A stretch of 64,000 nucleotides of DNA, taken from Amphritea balenae (lineage in GTDB: Bacteria; Pseudomonadota; Gammaproteobacteria; Pseudomonadales; Balneatricaceae). Positions 48,337 to 56,666 of this stretch are shown here, in pieces. Below the pieces are notes generated by a model. The model worked only from the letters and a program-made list of their open reading frames with translations. It did no database searches and was not told where the DNA came from. Within the stretch, counting starts at the first letter, position 1. Each line of letters opens with the position of its first letter. Where the stretch lies: NCBI RefSeq assembly GCF_003858655.1, contig NZ_RQXV01000006.1, forward strand, positions 186,001 to 250,000, in the 5' to 3' direction. Position numbers and translations under genes: made by a program.

Positions 48337-49572
48337 TTAGTAGGCGGGTAGTATCAGCTGATATTGCTGAGAGCTATCCAGGTAGCGATTTATTAATTGT
48401 TTAACCTGCTGGTTATCAACCCGCTCCAGCCGTTCGGAAAACTGATCCAGATAATCCACGGGGAGCTGGTAGAAAGCGATGTTTTCCAGCTGACCGAGTT
48501 GTGCCTGCGTCTGTGCCATCTGATTATTGAATTTGTCTTGCAATTGAGCGCGGGTTTTATCAATCAGCTGGTCTGATAGTTGTGCTTTTAATGGCTGCAA
48601 CAGGTTGTACAGATCAGTATTGGCGGTTATCTGCGGGCCGTGCAGGATCATAGCGATATAACCTTGTTTGTCCAGCGATTTCCAAATCAGACGAAACTTA
48701 GCTTCCTGGCTTTGTAATAGTTGTTGCAGGGTTCGAACCGCCAGCAGCTCATTAAGGAAGTTGGCTTGTTGGCGTCCTGGAAGTTCTAGTCCAGCCAGCA
48801 TATAGGTGCTGTTACCTTGCGGCGCTAATGAAAGTTGGTTCGGCGTACCCGGTGGGCGGCTGAAATCATCATTGCTGCTGTAATTCGGCAGAGCTTGCCC
48901 AAGTAACTGTGCTAATGCCCGGCTTTCAGGTCCCTGAACCGTAATCGTCAGAGTTGTAGGGTTGATGCGGGCGCGATAAAGATCATCGAAGCGCTGTAGT
49001 GGGTGAACACTGGGGTCAGGGTTTAGCTGATTAAGGAAAGTGCTGAGCAACAGGTTTTCTGGATCTTTCTGGTTTAAGTATTGCTTTGCTTCCAACCGGT
49101 TCCAGCTTTTTTCAAGGCTGTTATAGATTAGTGCCTCACTCAGATCTTGCTGTAAGGCTTTTATCATTGTACTGATCTGTTGAGTTTGTTCGCTGTAATC
49201 GTTAGCGATGACTACCCTGACATTAATGCGATCTGCTTCAGTCTCAGCCTTAAAACGGGCTTTGAGCTCAGTAAAATCAGGCCTTTGAGTTATTTGTGCA
49301 AGCGCATCATTGATCCTGAGGCCTAACAACTGCTGTAGCAGTTGTTGTTGCTCACTAATGGCTGGCCCGGTTCGGTAGAGCAGGTTTATCTGCAGGTAGG
49401 GGGCATCAGCACTATCTACGTAGTAAACCGGCGCAGAGTCGTGCTTTTTGATGCTGATAAAGTCAATGCTGCTATTTTGACTGGTGGTTAGCAAAATAAT
49501 AGCGATGGCAACTATCCAGATAATTGCTTTCAGATAGGTACGATTAAATAGTGGTTTGTGGCTTTCGGACAT
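48337..49572 (-). CDS. Membrane-anchored M16-peptidase-like protein lacking the zinc motif
   Basis: A 411-residue protein with one N-terminal membrane helix (AIIWIVAIAIILLTT, residues 13-28) and a periplasmic domain. The fold cues are those of the M16 family: YLQINLLYRTGPAI where active members have the HxxEH helix further on, and RIYRA-like RARINPTTLTITVQGP near the middle. No HxxEH is present anywhere, so it should be catalytically dead. Between rsmD and ftsY, pseudomonads carry two M16 genes, one active and one inactive; here only this degenerate one remains. It is divergent from ftsY. Confidence 0.65.
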   Translation of the reverse strand: MSESHKPLFNRTYLKAIIWIVAIAIILLTTSQNSSIDFISIKKHDSAPVYYVDSADAPYLQINLLYRTGPAISEQQQLLQQLLGLRINDALAQITQRPDFTELKARFKAETEADRINVRVVIANDYSEQTQQISTMIKALQQDLSEALIYNSLEKSWNRLEAKQYLNQKDPENLLLSTFLNQLNPDPSVHPLQRFDDLYRARINPTTLTITVQGPESRALAQLLGQALPNYSSNDDFSRPPGTPNQLSLAPQGNSTYMLAGLELPGRQQANFLNELLAVRTLQQLLQSQEAKFRLIWKSLDKQGYIAMILHGPQITANTDLYNLLQPLKAQLSDQLIDKTRAQLQDKFNNQMAQTQAQLGQLENIAFYQLPVDYLDQFSERLERVDNQQVKQLINRYLDSSQQYQLILPAY

Positions 49573-49725
49573 CTGTTGTTCCTGGTCATTATCTTACTGC
49601 CCCTGCCGGACTTTCCTATGGTAAGATAATCCGCCTAAATGAAACATACAGGACGACTAACAGTTGGAACAGGGATTACCCTGTTTTTTTGTATCTTAGA
49701 GCCTGACAGCGGATAGTAATTAAGC

Positions 49726-51051
49726 ATGTTTAAGAAGCTGAAATCCTTATTTAATTCTGATCAGAAACCTGCTCAGGAAGAACAAACACCGGCACTGGAT
49801 AACAATGCCGAAGAGACCCTATCAGAACAGCAATCGACGCCACAAGCTGAGCCATTACAAGAGCCGGCTCAGGAGGTTGAGCAAGAGCTGACTCAAGAAT
49901 TGACTCAGGAGTCTTCATCGGACTCTGAACAGTCAGACGACGCATCTCCGACAGCCCCTGTAGCTGAAGAACCGTTAGACGAGGCCCCTGCTGAACAGAC
50001 TGCGACTGAAGAGGTCCCGGTTGAAGAGGCTTTGGTTGAAACGACTCCTGAGACTGAAGTTGAAGAGCTCGTCGTAGAAGAACCTGTTACTGAAGAAAGC
50101 GTACAGGAAGATGTTAAACCGCCAGAGTCGGAAAAAAAGAGTTTCTTTGGCCGGATTAAATCAGGACTGAGCCGAACTAAGGCGAACCTGACTGAGGGCT
50201 TGGGGGCGCTGTTTCTGGGCGCAAAAGAGATTGATGATGACCTGCTGGAAGAGATTGAAACACATCTGATCATGGCGGATGTTGGTGTTGAAGCCACCAC
50301 AGAAATTATCGGTAAACTGACGGACCGGGTAAGCCGTAAGCAGTTAGCCGATGCTGATGCACTCTACGCTGCGCTAAAAGAGGAATTGGCGGCACTGCTG
50401 GATGATGCAGAGGAACCACTGGATCTGAATGCCAGCAAAGGGCCTTTTGTCTTATTGATGGTGGGTGTGAATGGTGTAGGTAAAACTACGACCATCGGTA
50501 AGCTGGCGAAGAAATATCAGGCCGAAGGCAAATCAGTAATGCTGGCTGCCGGAGATACTTTCCGCGCGGCTGCGGTCGAACAGCTTCAGGTTTGGGGTGA
50601 ACGAAATGATGTGCCAGTAGTCGCTCAACACACCGGTGCGGATTCTGCCTCAGTACTTTACGATGCGCTACAATCTGCGCAGGCTAAGAATGTCGATGTC
50701 GTGATTGCCGATACCGCTGGCCGGCTTCAGAACAAAGAAAACCTGATGCAAGAACTGGAAAAAGTTGTCCGGGTGATGAAGAAGCTGGACCCGGAAGCGC
50801 CCCACGAAGTGATGCTGGTACTGGACGCTGGTACCGGTCAGAACGCCATGAGTCAGGCGAAACTCTTTAAAGAAGCGGTTGGAGTCACCGGTTTGAGTTT
50901 AACCAAGCTGGACGGTACGGCAAAAGGCGGTATTATCTTTGCCATAGCGAAGCAGCTGGAGCTGCCGATTCGTTATATCGGTGTGGGTGAGCAGATAGAT
51001 GATCTGCGCCCCTTTAAAGCGAAGGAATTTGTCTCCGCGCTGTTTGACTGA
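49726..51051 (+). CDS. ftsY: Signal recognition particle receptor FtsY
   Basis: FtsY docks ribosome-SRP complexes at the inner membrane. Residues ~10-135 are a strongly acidic, Glu-rich A domain, typical of proteobacterial FtsY. The NG GTPase domain follows: G1 GVNGVGKTTTIGKLA, DTFRAAAVEQL, G3 DTAGRLQ and G4 TKLDGTAKGG, with the C-terminal GVGEQIDDLRPF. At 441 residues it is typical. ftsE starts 12 bp downstream; the order ftsY-ftsE-ftsX-rpoH is the conserved gammaproteobacterial cluster. Confidence 0.96.
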   Translation: MFKKLKSLFNSDQKPAQEEQTPALDNNAEETLSEQQSTPQAEPLQEPAQEVEQELTQELTQESSSDSEQSDDASPTAPVAEEPLDEAPAEQTATEEVPVEEALVETTPETEVEELVVEEPVTEESVQEDVKPPESEKKSFFGRIKSGLSRTKANLTEGLGALFLGAKEIDDDLLEEIETHLIMADVGVEATTEIIGKLTDRVSRKQLADADALYAALKEELAALLDDAEEPLDLNASKGPFVLLMVGVNGVGKTTTIGKLAKKYQAEGKSVMLAAGDTFRAAAVEQLQVWGERNDVPVVAQHTGADSASVLYDALQSAQAKNVDVVIADTAGRLQNKENLMQELEKVVRVMKKLDPEAPHEVMLVLDAGTGQNAMSQAKLFKEAVGVTGLSLTKLDGTAKGGIIFAIAKQLELPIRYIGVGEQIDDLRPFKAKEFVSALFD

Positions 51052-51063
51052 GGTTAAGGCTCT

Positions 51064-51726
51064 GTGATCAGTTTTGACAATGTAACTAAACGCTATCCCA
51101 ACGGTTACGATGCGCTGAGTCAGGTCGATTTTAGCCTGGGACAGGGTGAGATGGCGTTCCTGACCGGACATTCCGGGGCGGGGAAAAGTACGCTTTTAAA
51201 ACTGATTATGCTGATGGAGCGGCCTTCAAACGGCCGGGTCTTAGTGGGAGATCAGGATCTGGCTACGCTCGCCAATAACCAGATACCCTATCATCGTCGC
51301 CGTATCGGCGTGGTTTTTCAAAATCATCAGCTACTATTTGATCGCTCTGTATTCGAAAATATCGCATTACCCCTACGTATCTGTGGCTTTGATCCTACTG
51401 ATGCTGCCCGACGTGCCCGGGCAGCGCTGGATAAAGTAGGCCTGCTAAGTAAAGAAAAGCTTAACCCAGTGGTGCTTTCCGGGGGTGAACAGCAGCGGGT
51501 AGGCATTGCCCGTGCGATTGTGCATAAACCTCAGTTACTTTTGGCCGATGAGCCAACCGGTAACCTGGACCCTAAATTGTCTGAAGAGATTATGCGGCTG
51601 TTCCAACAGTTTAATCAGGTAGGTACCACGGTACTGATTGCCAGTCATGATCTTGGCCTTATCGCCCGGATGCCACATCGGGTTATTACACTGCAACGGG
51701 GCAGGCTGATCAGTGATGGACAATAA
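51064..51726 (+). CDS. ftsE: Cell-division ATP-binding protein FtsE
   Basis: FtsE with FtsX controls septal peptidoglycan hydrolases. It has the ABC ATPase motifs Walker A LTGHSGAGKSTLLK, signature LSGGEQQRVGIARAI and Walker B LLLADEPTGNLDP, plus the FtsE-type opening FDNVTKRYPNGYDAL. At 220 residues it is family size. The start is a GTG behind GAGGTTAAGG. Its end overlaps the ftsX start by about 14 bp. Confidence 0.95.
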   Translation: MISFDNVTKRYPNGYDALSQVDFSLGQGEMAFLTGHSGAGKSTLLKLIMLMERPSNGRVLVGDQDLATLANNQIPYHRRRIGVVFQNHQLLFDRSVFENIALPLRICGFDPTDAARRARAALDKVGLLSKEKLNPVVLSGGEQQRVGIARAIVHKPQLLLADEPTGNLDPKLSEEIMRLFQQFNQVGTTVLIASHDLGLIARMPHRVITLQRGRLISDGQ

Positions 51727-52735
51727 TCAGCGTCAAAAAGGGGCTGTACGAGTTGAGCCTCATCCGAAGCGGCAAGCCAAGCTACACCGGGGGGCTGAGC
51801 AGTTTCGCCTGAATATCTCCGACCAGGGGCGTAGTTATCTGCGTCATCATCAGGAAGTTGCGCGGTTCTCTTTTTTCTCTTTATTGAGTTCGCCTCTGAC
51901 AACCTTTATGACGTTGGCTGTGCTGGCTATATCTCTGGCGTTACCCGGCGCACTCTATACCGGTTTAATGAACCTTCAGCAATTGAGCCAGGGACTGGAT
52001 AGTGATCCCCGGGTGGCGCTCTATCTGGATCTGTCGGTTAATGAAACCGCCGCTGAACAGCTCAGTCGGGAGCTCTTGCTACGGGATGATGTAGCGGCTA
52101 CCGAACTGATTACTGCGGAACAGGGCCGGATTGAATTTAAAGCGCAGTCCGGTTTTGGTGAAGTGTTTGATTTTCTTGATCAGAACCCGCTGCCAGCTGT
52201 GATTATGGTTATTCCCCGGGACCTGTCTGTTGTGTCTATTCCTCTGCTTCAGTCACGCTTGCAGGAATTGCCTCAGGTGGATGAAGCGATTGTTGATATG
52301 GAATGGGTTCAGCGTCTTGCTGCCTTTATCGTATTAGCGGAACGGGCAGTATGGGTGTTGGCGGCGCTGTTTGTCATGGCTGTGTTACTGGTGGTGGGAA
52401 ATACTATTCGCCTGGCGATAGAGAGTCGCCGTGATGAGATTATTATCGCTAAGCTTGTCGGCGCGACAGATGCCTATGTGCGCAGACCTTTTCTCTACGA
52501 TGGCATCTGGTTCGGTATTGCTGGCGGCATTCTGGCCTGGTTATTGATTCAGATAAGCTTGCTACTACTGAGCAATCCGGTGCAAAAGCTGATGCAGCTA
52601 TATAATAGTCAGTTTGAGCTTTCCGGTCTGGGATTCATTGAATCAATAGTGTTATTGCTGATTAGCATACTACTAGGTCTGTTGGGTGCCTGGCTGGCTG
52701 TGGGTAGGCATTTGCGGCAGATACAGCCCCGCTAA
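51713..52735 (+). CDS. ftsX: Cell-division membrane protein FtsX
   Basis: FtsX is the membrane partner of FtsE. The cytoplasmic N-terminus is long and basic, followed by four membrane helices (the first near LTTFMTLAVLAISLALPGALY). A periplasmic loop that contacts hydrolase activators lies between helices 1 and 2, and the FtsX/MacB-type C-terminal block contains AIESRRDEIIIAKLVGATDAYVRRPF. The frame offers a GTG at 51713 and an ATG at 51716; both lie inside ftsE and the choice is open. Confidence 0.94.
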   Translation: MMDNNQRQKGAVRVEPHPKRQAKLHRGAEQFRLNISDQGRSYLRHHQEVARFSFFSLLSSPLTTFMTLAVLAISLALPGALYTGLMNLQQLSQGLDSDPRVALYLDLSVNETAAEQLSRELLLRDDVAATELITAEQGRIEFKAQSGFGEVFDFLDQNPLPAVIMVIPRDLSVVSIPLLQSRLQELPQVDEAIVDMEWVQRLAAFIVLAERAVWVLAALFVMAVLLVVGNTIRLAIESRRDEIIIAKLVGATDAYVRRPFLYDGIWFGIAGGILAWLLIQISLLLLSNPVQKLMQLYNSQFELSGLGFIESIVLLLISILLGLLGAWLAVGRHLRQIQPR

Positions 52736-52826
52736 CACTAACTTAAGCGTTGGCTAAGGTTCTGTTAATCAACTGTAGGTAAGGTTGGTAAATGTAAATT
52801 TTGGTAAAGCCACTGGGTTTCAGTAC

Positions 52827-52855
52827 TTGTCATCTGCTAATCTAGCCGCTATCTT
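52827..52855 (+). promoter_or_regulatory. Candidate sigma-70 promoter of rpoH
   Basis: TTGTCA stands 17 bases from TATCTT, about 135 bases before the rpoH start codon. Five of six and four of six positions match consensus. The leader it would produce contains a CCGCTA/TAGCGG hairpin. Confidence 0.5.
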
Positions 52856-52992
52856 TACCGGTCCGCTAAACTTAATAAGGGAGTAGCGGGTTAAAAAAGG
52901 GAATTATCATAGTCGGAACTTATCTGGCTACTACGTGTCATAGCTGTAACTTATGTAAGACACGGTTAACGAGATATTATTGAGGTTGTGTA

Positions 52993-53850
52993 ATGGGCAA
53001 AAGCCTGCAAGTCGTTGAAGCATTGTCTCCGGGTCAGAATCTGGAGGCTTATGTGCGTCAGGTAACAGCAATTCCTGTTCTTACAATAGAAGAGGAACGG
53101 GCACTGTCGGAACGTCTGTATTACCAAAATGATCTTGAAGCGGCGCGCCAGTTGGTTATGTCGCATATGCGTTTTGTAGTACATGTAGCAAAGTCATACT
53201 CCGGATACGGACTGCCACAGGGCGATCTGATTCAGGAAGGTAATGTCGGTCTGATGAAAGCGGTTAAACGTTTTGATCCGAGCGTTGGTGTACGTCTGGT
53301 GTCTTTTGCTGTGCACTGGATTAAGGCCGAAATGCATGAATATATTCTGCGTAACTGGCGTATCGTAAAAGTCGCTACGACTAAGGCTCAGCGTAAGCTG
53401 TTCTTTAATTTGCGCAGCAAGAAGAAAAACCTGGGTTGGCTGACTAACGATGAAGTTGCCGCCATGGCTGAAGATCTCGGCGTAGACCAACATGTTGTGC
53501 GAGAGATGGAAGGTCGCATGAGCAGCGTTGATATGGCCTTTGATGCCCCGGTTGGCGATGATGATGAACGTGCTTATCAGTCACCGGCTTATTTTCTTGA
53601 GGACCATAGTCTGGATCCTGCTCAGCAGTTGGAAGATTCTAACTGGGAGGCTGACTCGAATCAGCGCCTGAGTCAGGCGATGGAATTACTGGATGAGCGC
53701 AGCCGGGATATTCTGATGCAGCGCTGGTTGGGCGAAGAGAAATCTACTTTGCATGAACTGGCAGCACAATATCAGGTGTCTGCAGAGCGCATTCGTCAGC
53801 TGGAAAAGAACGCTATGAAGAAGATCAAAACAGCGATGCTGGAAGCCTGA
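52993..53850 (+). CDS. rpoH: RNA polymerase sigma factor, heat shock (sigma-32)
   Basis: RpoH directs transcription of chaperone and protease genes. Region 2 has [43 protein letters not shown], split here over about residues 54-98, with [27 protein letters not shown] in the -10 recognition helix. The RpoH box region reads [16 protein letters not shown] near 135-150, and region 4.2 has [27 protein letters not shown]. At 285 residues it is family size. TGAGG lies eight bases before the ATG. It has its own candidate promoter and a terminator after it. Confidence 0.96.
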   Translation: MGKSLQVVEALSPGQNLEAYVRQVTAIPVLTIEEERALSERLYYQNDLEAARQLVMSHMRFVVHVAKSYSGYGLPQGDLIQEGNVGLMKAVKRFDPSVGVRLVSFAVHWIKAEMHEYILRNWRIVKVATTKAQRKLFFNLRSKKKNLGWLTNDEVAAMAEDLGVDQHVVREMEGRMSSVDMAFDAPVGDDDERAYQSPAYFLEDHSLDPAQQLEDSNWEADSNQRLSQAMELLDERSRDILMQRWLGEEKSTLHELAAQYQVSAERIRQLEKNAMKKIKTAMLEA

Positions 53851-53865
53851 TCTTCATCAGATTTA

Positions 53866-53899
53866 AAAAGCCGCCCTCGAATTGAGCGCGGCTTTTTTT
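53866..53899 (+). terminator. Intrinsic terminator of rpoH
   Basis: AGCCGC and GCGGCT, with an inner CTC/GAG extension, form the stem, followed by T7. It lies 15 bases after the stop codon. Confidence 0.88.
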
Positions 53900-54051
53900 A
53901 CGTATATTTTTACTTATAGCTTAACTCAAAGCTCTGTATTTACTCGGGGAGCAAACGCTGTCGTTAGTGAATAGAATATGCAGGAGCGGTATCGCTTATC
54001 GCCATCGTATAGCTTTGTTAGAATAATGCTCCCGGCAATACGGAATCAAAT

Positions 54052-54429
54052 ATGTCAGCCCGTTTTATTTTTTTATTCGCTGCAATTAGCGGCTTTGTCT
54101 GTGTTGCCTTAGGGGCTTTTGCTGCGCACCTGTTACAGGGCTTACTGAGTGAGCGAATGTTTGAGGTGTTACAGACAGGTATTCAGTATCAGATGTTTCA
54201 TACCCTGGCGTTGCTGCTGGTGGGCGTCACCATGCTGAAGACCGGTTTAAAAAGCTTACAGTTTACTGCAGGGCTCTTTCTTGCCGGTATACTGCTGTTT
54301 AGTGGCAGTTTATATGTGCTTGCTCTGAGTGGGCAGCATTGGTTAGGGGCTGTTACTCCTCTGGGCGGAGTACTTTTCCTCTGTGGTTGGCTGAGTTTAG
54401 GCTGGATATCGTTTCGCCAGCTTAAATAA
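54052..54429 (+). CDS. DUF423-family membrane protein (YgdD-like)
   Basis: A 125-residue protein with four hydrophobic segments. It matches the family opening AAISGFVCVALGAFAAHLLQ and the conserved VLQTGIQYQMFHTLALLLVG, then GSLYVLALSG and the closing TPLGGVLFLCGWLSL. It is an inner-membrane protein of unknown function, often called YgdD. A weak CCAG/CTGG hairpin with T6 sits at its stop. thiS starts 45 bp downstream. Confidence 0.9.
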   Translation: MSARFIFLFAAISGFVCVALGAFAAHLLQGLLSERMFEVLQTGIQYQMFHTLALLLVGVTMLKTGLKSLQFTAGLFLAGILLFSGSLYVLALSGQHWLGAVTPLGGVLFLCGWLSLGWISFRQLK

Positions 54430-54474
54430 ACCTGGTTTTTTCAAAAAATAAGTAATAAGAGTGGATCAATCTCA

Positions 54475-54675
54475 ATGCAGATACAGCTAAATGGTGACAA
54501 TATCGAGGTTCAGGATGATGCCTCTGTAGCAACGCTGATAGCCAGAATGGATCTGGGTGAGCGCCGGGTAGCGGTTGAACTCAACCTGGAAATTGTACCC
54601 CGTAGTCTACATGCTGAAACCCTGCTAAAAGCGGGTGACCGGTTGGAAGTAGTGCACGCGATCGGCGGCGGTTGA
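54475..54675 (+). CDS. thiS: Thiamine biosynthesis sulfur carrier ThiS
   Basis: A 66-residue ubiquitin-fold carrier that brings sulfur as a thiocarboxylate to thiazole synthesis. It starts [12 protein letters not shown] and ends in the obligatory Gly-Gly (VVHAIGGG, with the last glycines exposed). thiG follows 58 bp downstream. No thiF or thiO lies nearby, so activation of the carrier must use genes elsewhere. Confidence 0.94.
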   Translation: MQIQLNGDNIEVQDDASVATLIARMDLGERRVAVELNLEIVPRSLHAETLLKAGDRLEVVHAIGGG

Positions 54676-54733
54676 GCGACCAGAAGTGACAACGGCTTTT
54701 GAATAAAAACAGAATTTGATTAGGTAGAAGAGA

Positions 54734-55531
54734 ATGTCAGAGCAACATAACGATCCATTGATTATTGCCGGTAGAAGTTTTCAGTCCCGTTTACTTATCG
54801 GTACTGGTAAATACCGGGATCTTGAAGAAACCCGTTTGGCGATTGAAGCCAGTGGTGCGGAAATTGTTACTGTTGCTGTTCGCCGGACCAATATTGGTCA
54901 AAACCCGGATGAGCCAAACCTGTTGGATGTTATTTCACCGGATAAGTACACTATCCTGCCAAACACAGCGGGCTGTTTTAATGCGGTTGATGCGGTGCGT
55001 ACCTGTAAGCTGGCGCGGGAACTGATGGACGGTCACGACCTGGTTAAATTAGAAGTACTGGGCGATGAGAAAACACTGTACCCAAATGTGGTTGAAACTA
55101 TTAAAGCGGCTGACGAACTGGTGCGTGATGGTTTTAAGGTGATGGTTTATACCAGTGATGATCCGATTGTGGCTAAAGAGCTGGAAGCTATTGGCTGTGT
55201 TTCCATTATGCCGCTGGGCTCTATGATCGGTTCCGGCCTGGGTATCCTCAATCCACATAATATCAATGTGATTATGGAAGATTGTAAAGTGCCGGTATTG
55301 GTTGATGCGGGTGTCGGCACAGCGTCTGAAGCGGCGGTAGCGATGGAGATGGGCTGTGAGGCCGTATTGATGAACTCTGCAATTGCCGGCGCGCGCAACC
55401 CTATTCTCATGGCTCATGCTATGCGTAAAGCGGTAGAGGCCGGTCGTGAAGCTTATCTGGCGGGCCGTATGCCCCGGAAAAAGTATGCCAGCGCATCTTC
55501 GCCGATGGAAGGGACTATTGTCGGTAAATAA
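54734..55531 (+). CDS. thiG: Thiazole synthase
   Basis: ThiG builds the thiazole ring of thiamine from deoxyxylulose phosphate, dehydroglycine or glycine imine, and ThiS thiocarboxylate. It is a (beta/alpha)8 barrel with [17 protein letters not shown], the Schiff-base lysine in [16 protein letters not shown] (near residue 107), and phosphate loops [11 protein letters not shown] and [12 protein letters not shown]. At 265 residues it is typical. The stop codon is the first triplet of a degenerate 14-bp tandem array. Confidence 0.96.
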   Translation: MSEQHNDPLIIAGRSFQSRLLIGTGKYRDLEETRLAIEASGAEIVTVAVRRTNIGQNPDEPNLLDVISPDKYTILPNTAGCFNAVDAVRTCKLARELMDGHDLVKLEVLGDEKTLYPNVVETIKAADELVRDGFKVMVYTSDDPIVAKELEAIGCVSIMPLGSMIGSGLGILNPHNINVIMEDCKVPVLVDAGVGTASEAAVAMEMGCEAVLMNSAIAGARNPILMAHAMRKAVEAGREAYLAGRMPRKKYASASSPMEGTIVGK

Positions 55532-55598
55532 GTGTCGGTCGGTAAGTGTTGGCAAATAAGTGTTGCTAGGTAAGTATTGGAAAATACGTATTCAGAAA
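55529..55598 (+). repeat. Degenerate 14-bp tandem repeat starting at the thiG stop codon
   Basis: Five consecutive 14-base units, four beginning TAAGT and the last TACGT, start at 55529, 55543, 55557, 55571 and 55585. The first TAA is the thiG stop. The 14 bases before it (inside thiG) share part of the pattern, and a weaker unit follows at 55599. Confidence 0.65.
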
Positions 55599-55640
55599 TA
55601 ACCGGTGCTTAAATAATCACCACAAGATATCAACCGCTGG

Positions 55641-55646
55641 TATAAT
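55641..55646 (+). promoter_or_regulatory. Consensus -10 element just before a terminator
   Basis: A perfect TATAAT sits 27 bases upstream of the terminator stem at 55673. Its -35 region is poor. If used, it would give a transcript of roughly 50 bases. Confidence 0.3.
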
Positions 55647-55672
55647 CCGTCTAAGTTGAAATATCTATATTG

Positions 55673-55704
55673 CAGCCTGATCAATTGATCAGGCTGTTTT
55701 TTTT
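55673..55704 (+). terminator. Intrinsic terminator between thiG and trmB
   Basis: CAGCCTGATCAA pairs with its exact complement TTGATCAGGCTG, a 24-base perfect palindrome, followed by T8. Confidence 0.9.
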
Positions 55705-55754
55705 CAGAATCAGGTTTCATAAGAAGCAAGCATTAGAAGAGTCAGGTCAGATTG

Positions 55755-56486
55755 ATGTCAGAAGAGAACAACACCGAACAGCAGAATCAGGAACAGCCTG
55801 CTGAACAGAAGTATATGCGTACTGTGAGAAGCTTTGTCCTGCGTGCCGGTCGTATGACCGAAGGTCAGCAGAAAGCGATGGAATCGGTATGGCCTGAAAT
55901 GGGTTTGGAGTTGAGTCAGGGGCAGCTGGATCTGGCGCAAGTGTTTGGCCGGGAAGCCCCGGTAGTATTGGAAATCGGTTTTGGTATGGGCGATTCGTTG
56001 ATCGAAATGGCGAAAGATCAGCCTGAGAAAAACTATATCGGCATTGAGGTGCACCGTCCGGGCGTTGGTCGCTTGTTGAGCAATGTCGAAAAGGAAGGGT
56101 TGAGTAATATCCGGGTATTCTGCGATGATGCCATTGAAGTTCTGGCCCAGTGCATTCCTGATAACAGCCTCAGCACCCTGCAACTGTTTTTTCCAGACCC
56201 ATGGCATAAGAAAAAGCACCATAAGCGTCGTATCGTGCAGCTGGCGTTTGCCGAGACTCTGCGCAAGAAACTGAAAGTGGGTGGCCAGTTCCACATGGCC
56301 ACTGACTGGGAAAACTATGCCGAGCATATGATGGAAGTGATGTCAGCAGCACCGGGTTACCGCAATTCAGCGGGGGAGGGACAGTTCTCACCGCAGCCTG
56401 ATTGGCGTCCGGTGACTAAGTTTCAACGTCGTGGAGAACGACTGGGGCATGGGGTCTGGGACCTGATGTTTGAACGAACCGAATAA
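55755..56486 (+). CDS. trmB: tRNA (guanine-N7-)-methyltransferase
   Basis: TrmB methylates G46 of tRNAs. The SAM site is [17 protein letters not shown], followed by the acidic [16 protein letters not shown] and the catalytic region [19 protein letters not shown]. The C-terminal part has [16 protein letters not shown] at 55755 is chosen; a TTG one codon earlier is possible. At 244 residues it is family size. It lies behind the thiG terminator and has its own terminator. Confidence 0.95.
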   Translation: MSEENNTEQQNQEQPAEQKYMRTVRSFVLRAGRMTEGQQKAMESVWPEMGLELSQGQLDLAQVFGREAPVVLEIGFGMGDSLIEMAKDQPEKNYIGIEVHRPGVGRLLSNVEKEGLSNIRVFCDDAIEVLAQCIPDNSLSTLQLFFPDPWHKKKHHKRRIVQLAFAETLRKKLKVGGQFHMATDWENYAEHMMEVMSAAPGYRNSAGEGQFSPQPDWRPVTKFQRRGERLGHGVWDLMFERTE

Positions 56487-56488
56487 TC

Positions 56489-56514
56489 AAAAGGTCGCAA
56501 TGGCGGCCTTTTTT
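56489..56514 (+). terminator. Intrinsic terminator of trmB
   Basis: AAGG-CGC and GCG-CCTT pair with one mismatch and are followed by T6, right after the stop codon. Confidence 0.8.
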
Positions 56515-56666
56515 GTGGCTGATCAATACTATTTATGGCTCAATATAGGATGATGCTATTGTAAAAAAAATTTAACAGGGATGAGTTGAAGAATTAGTTG
56601 GTACAGCAATTGCGAGCATTTTAGTTAATGCATATGAGCTGTATCTGTATTTTATTGGGGGATAAA

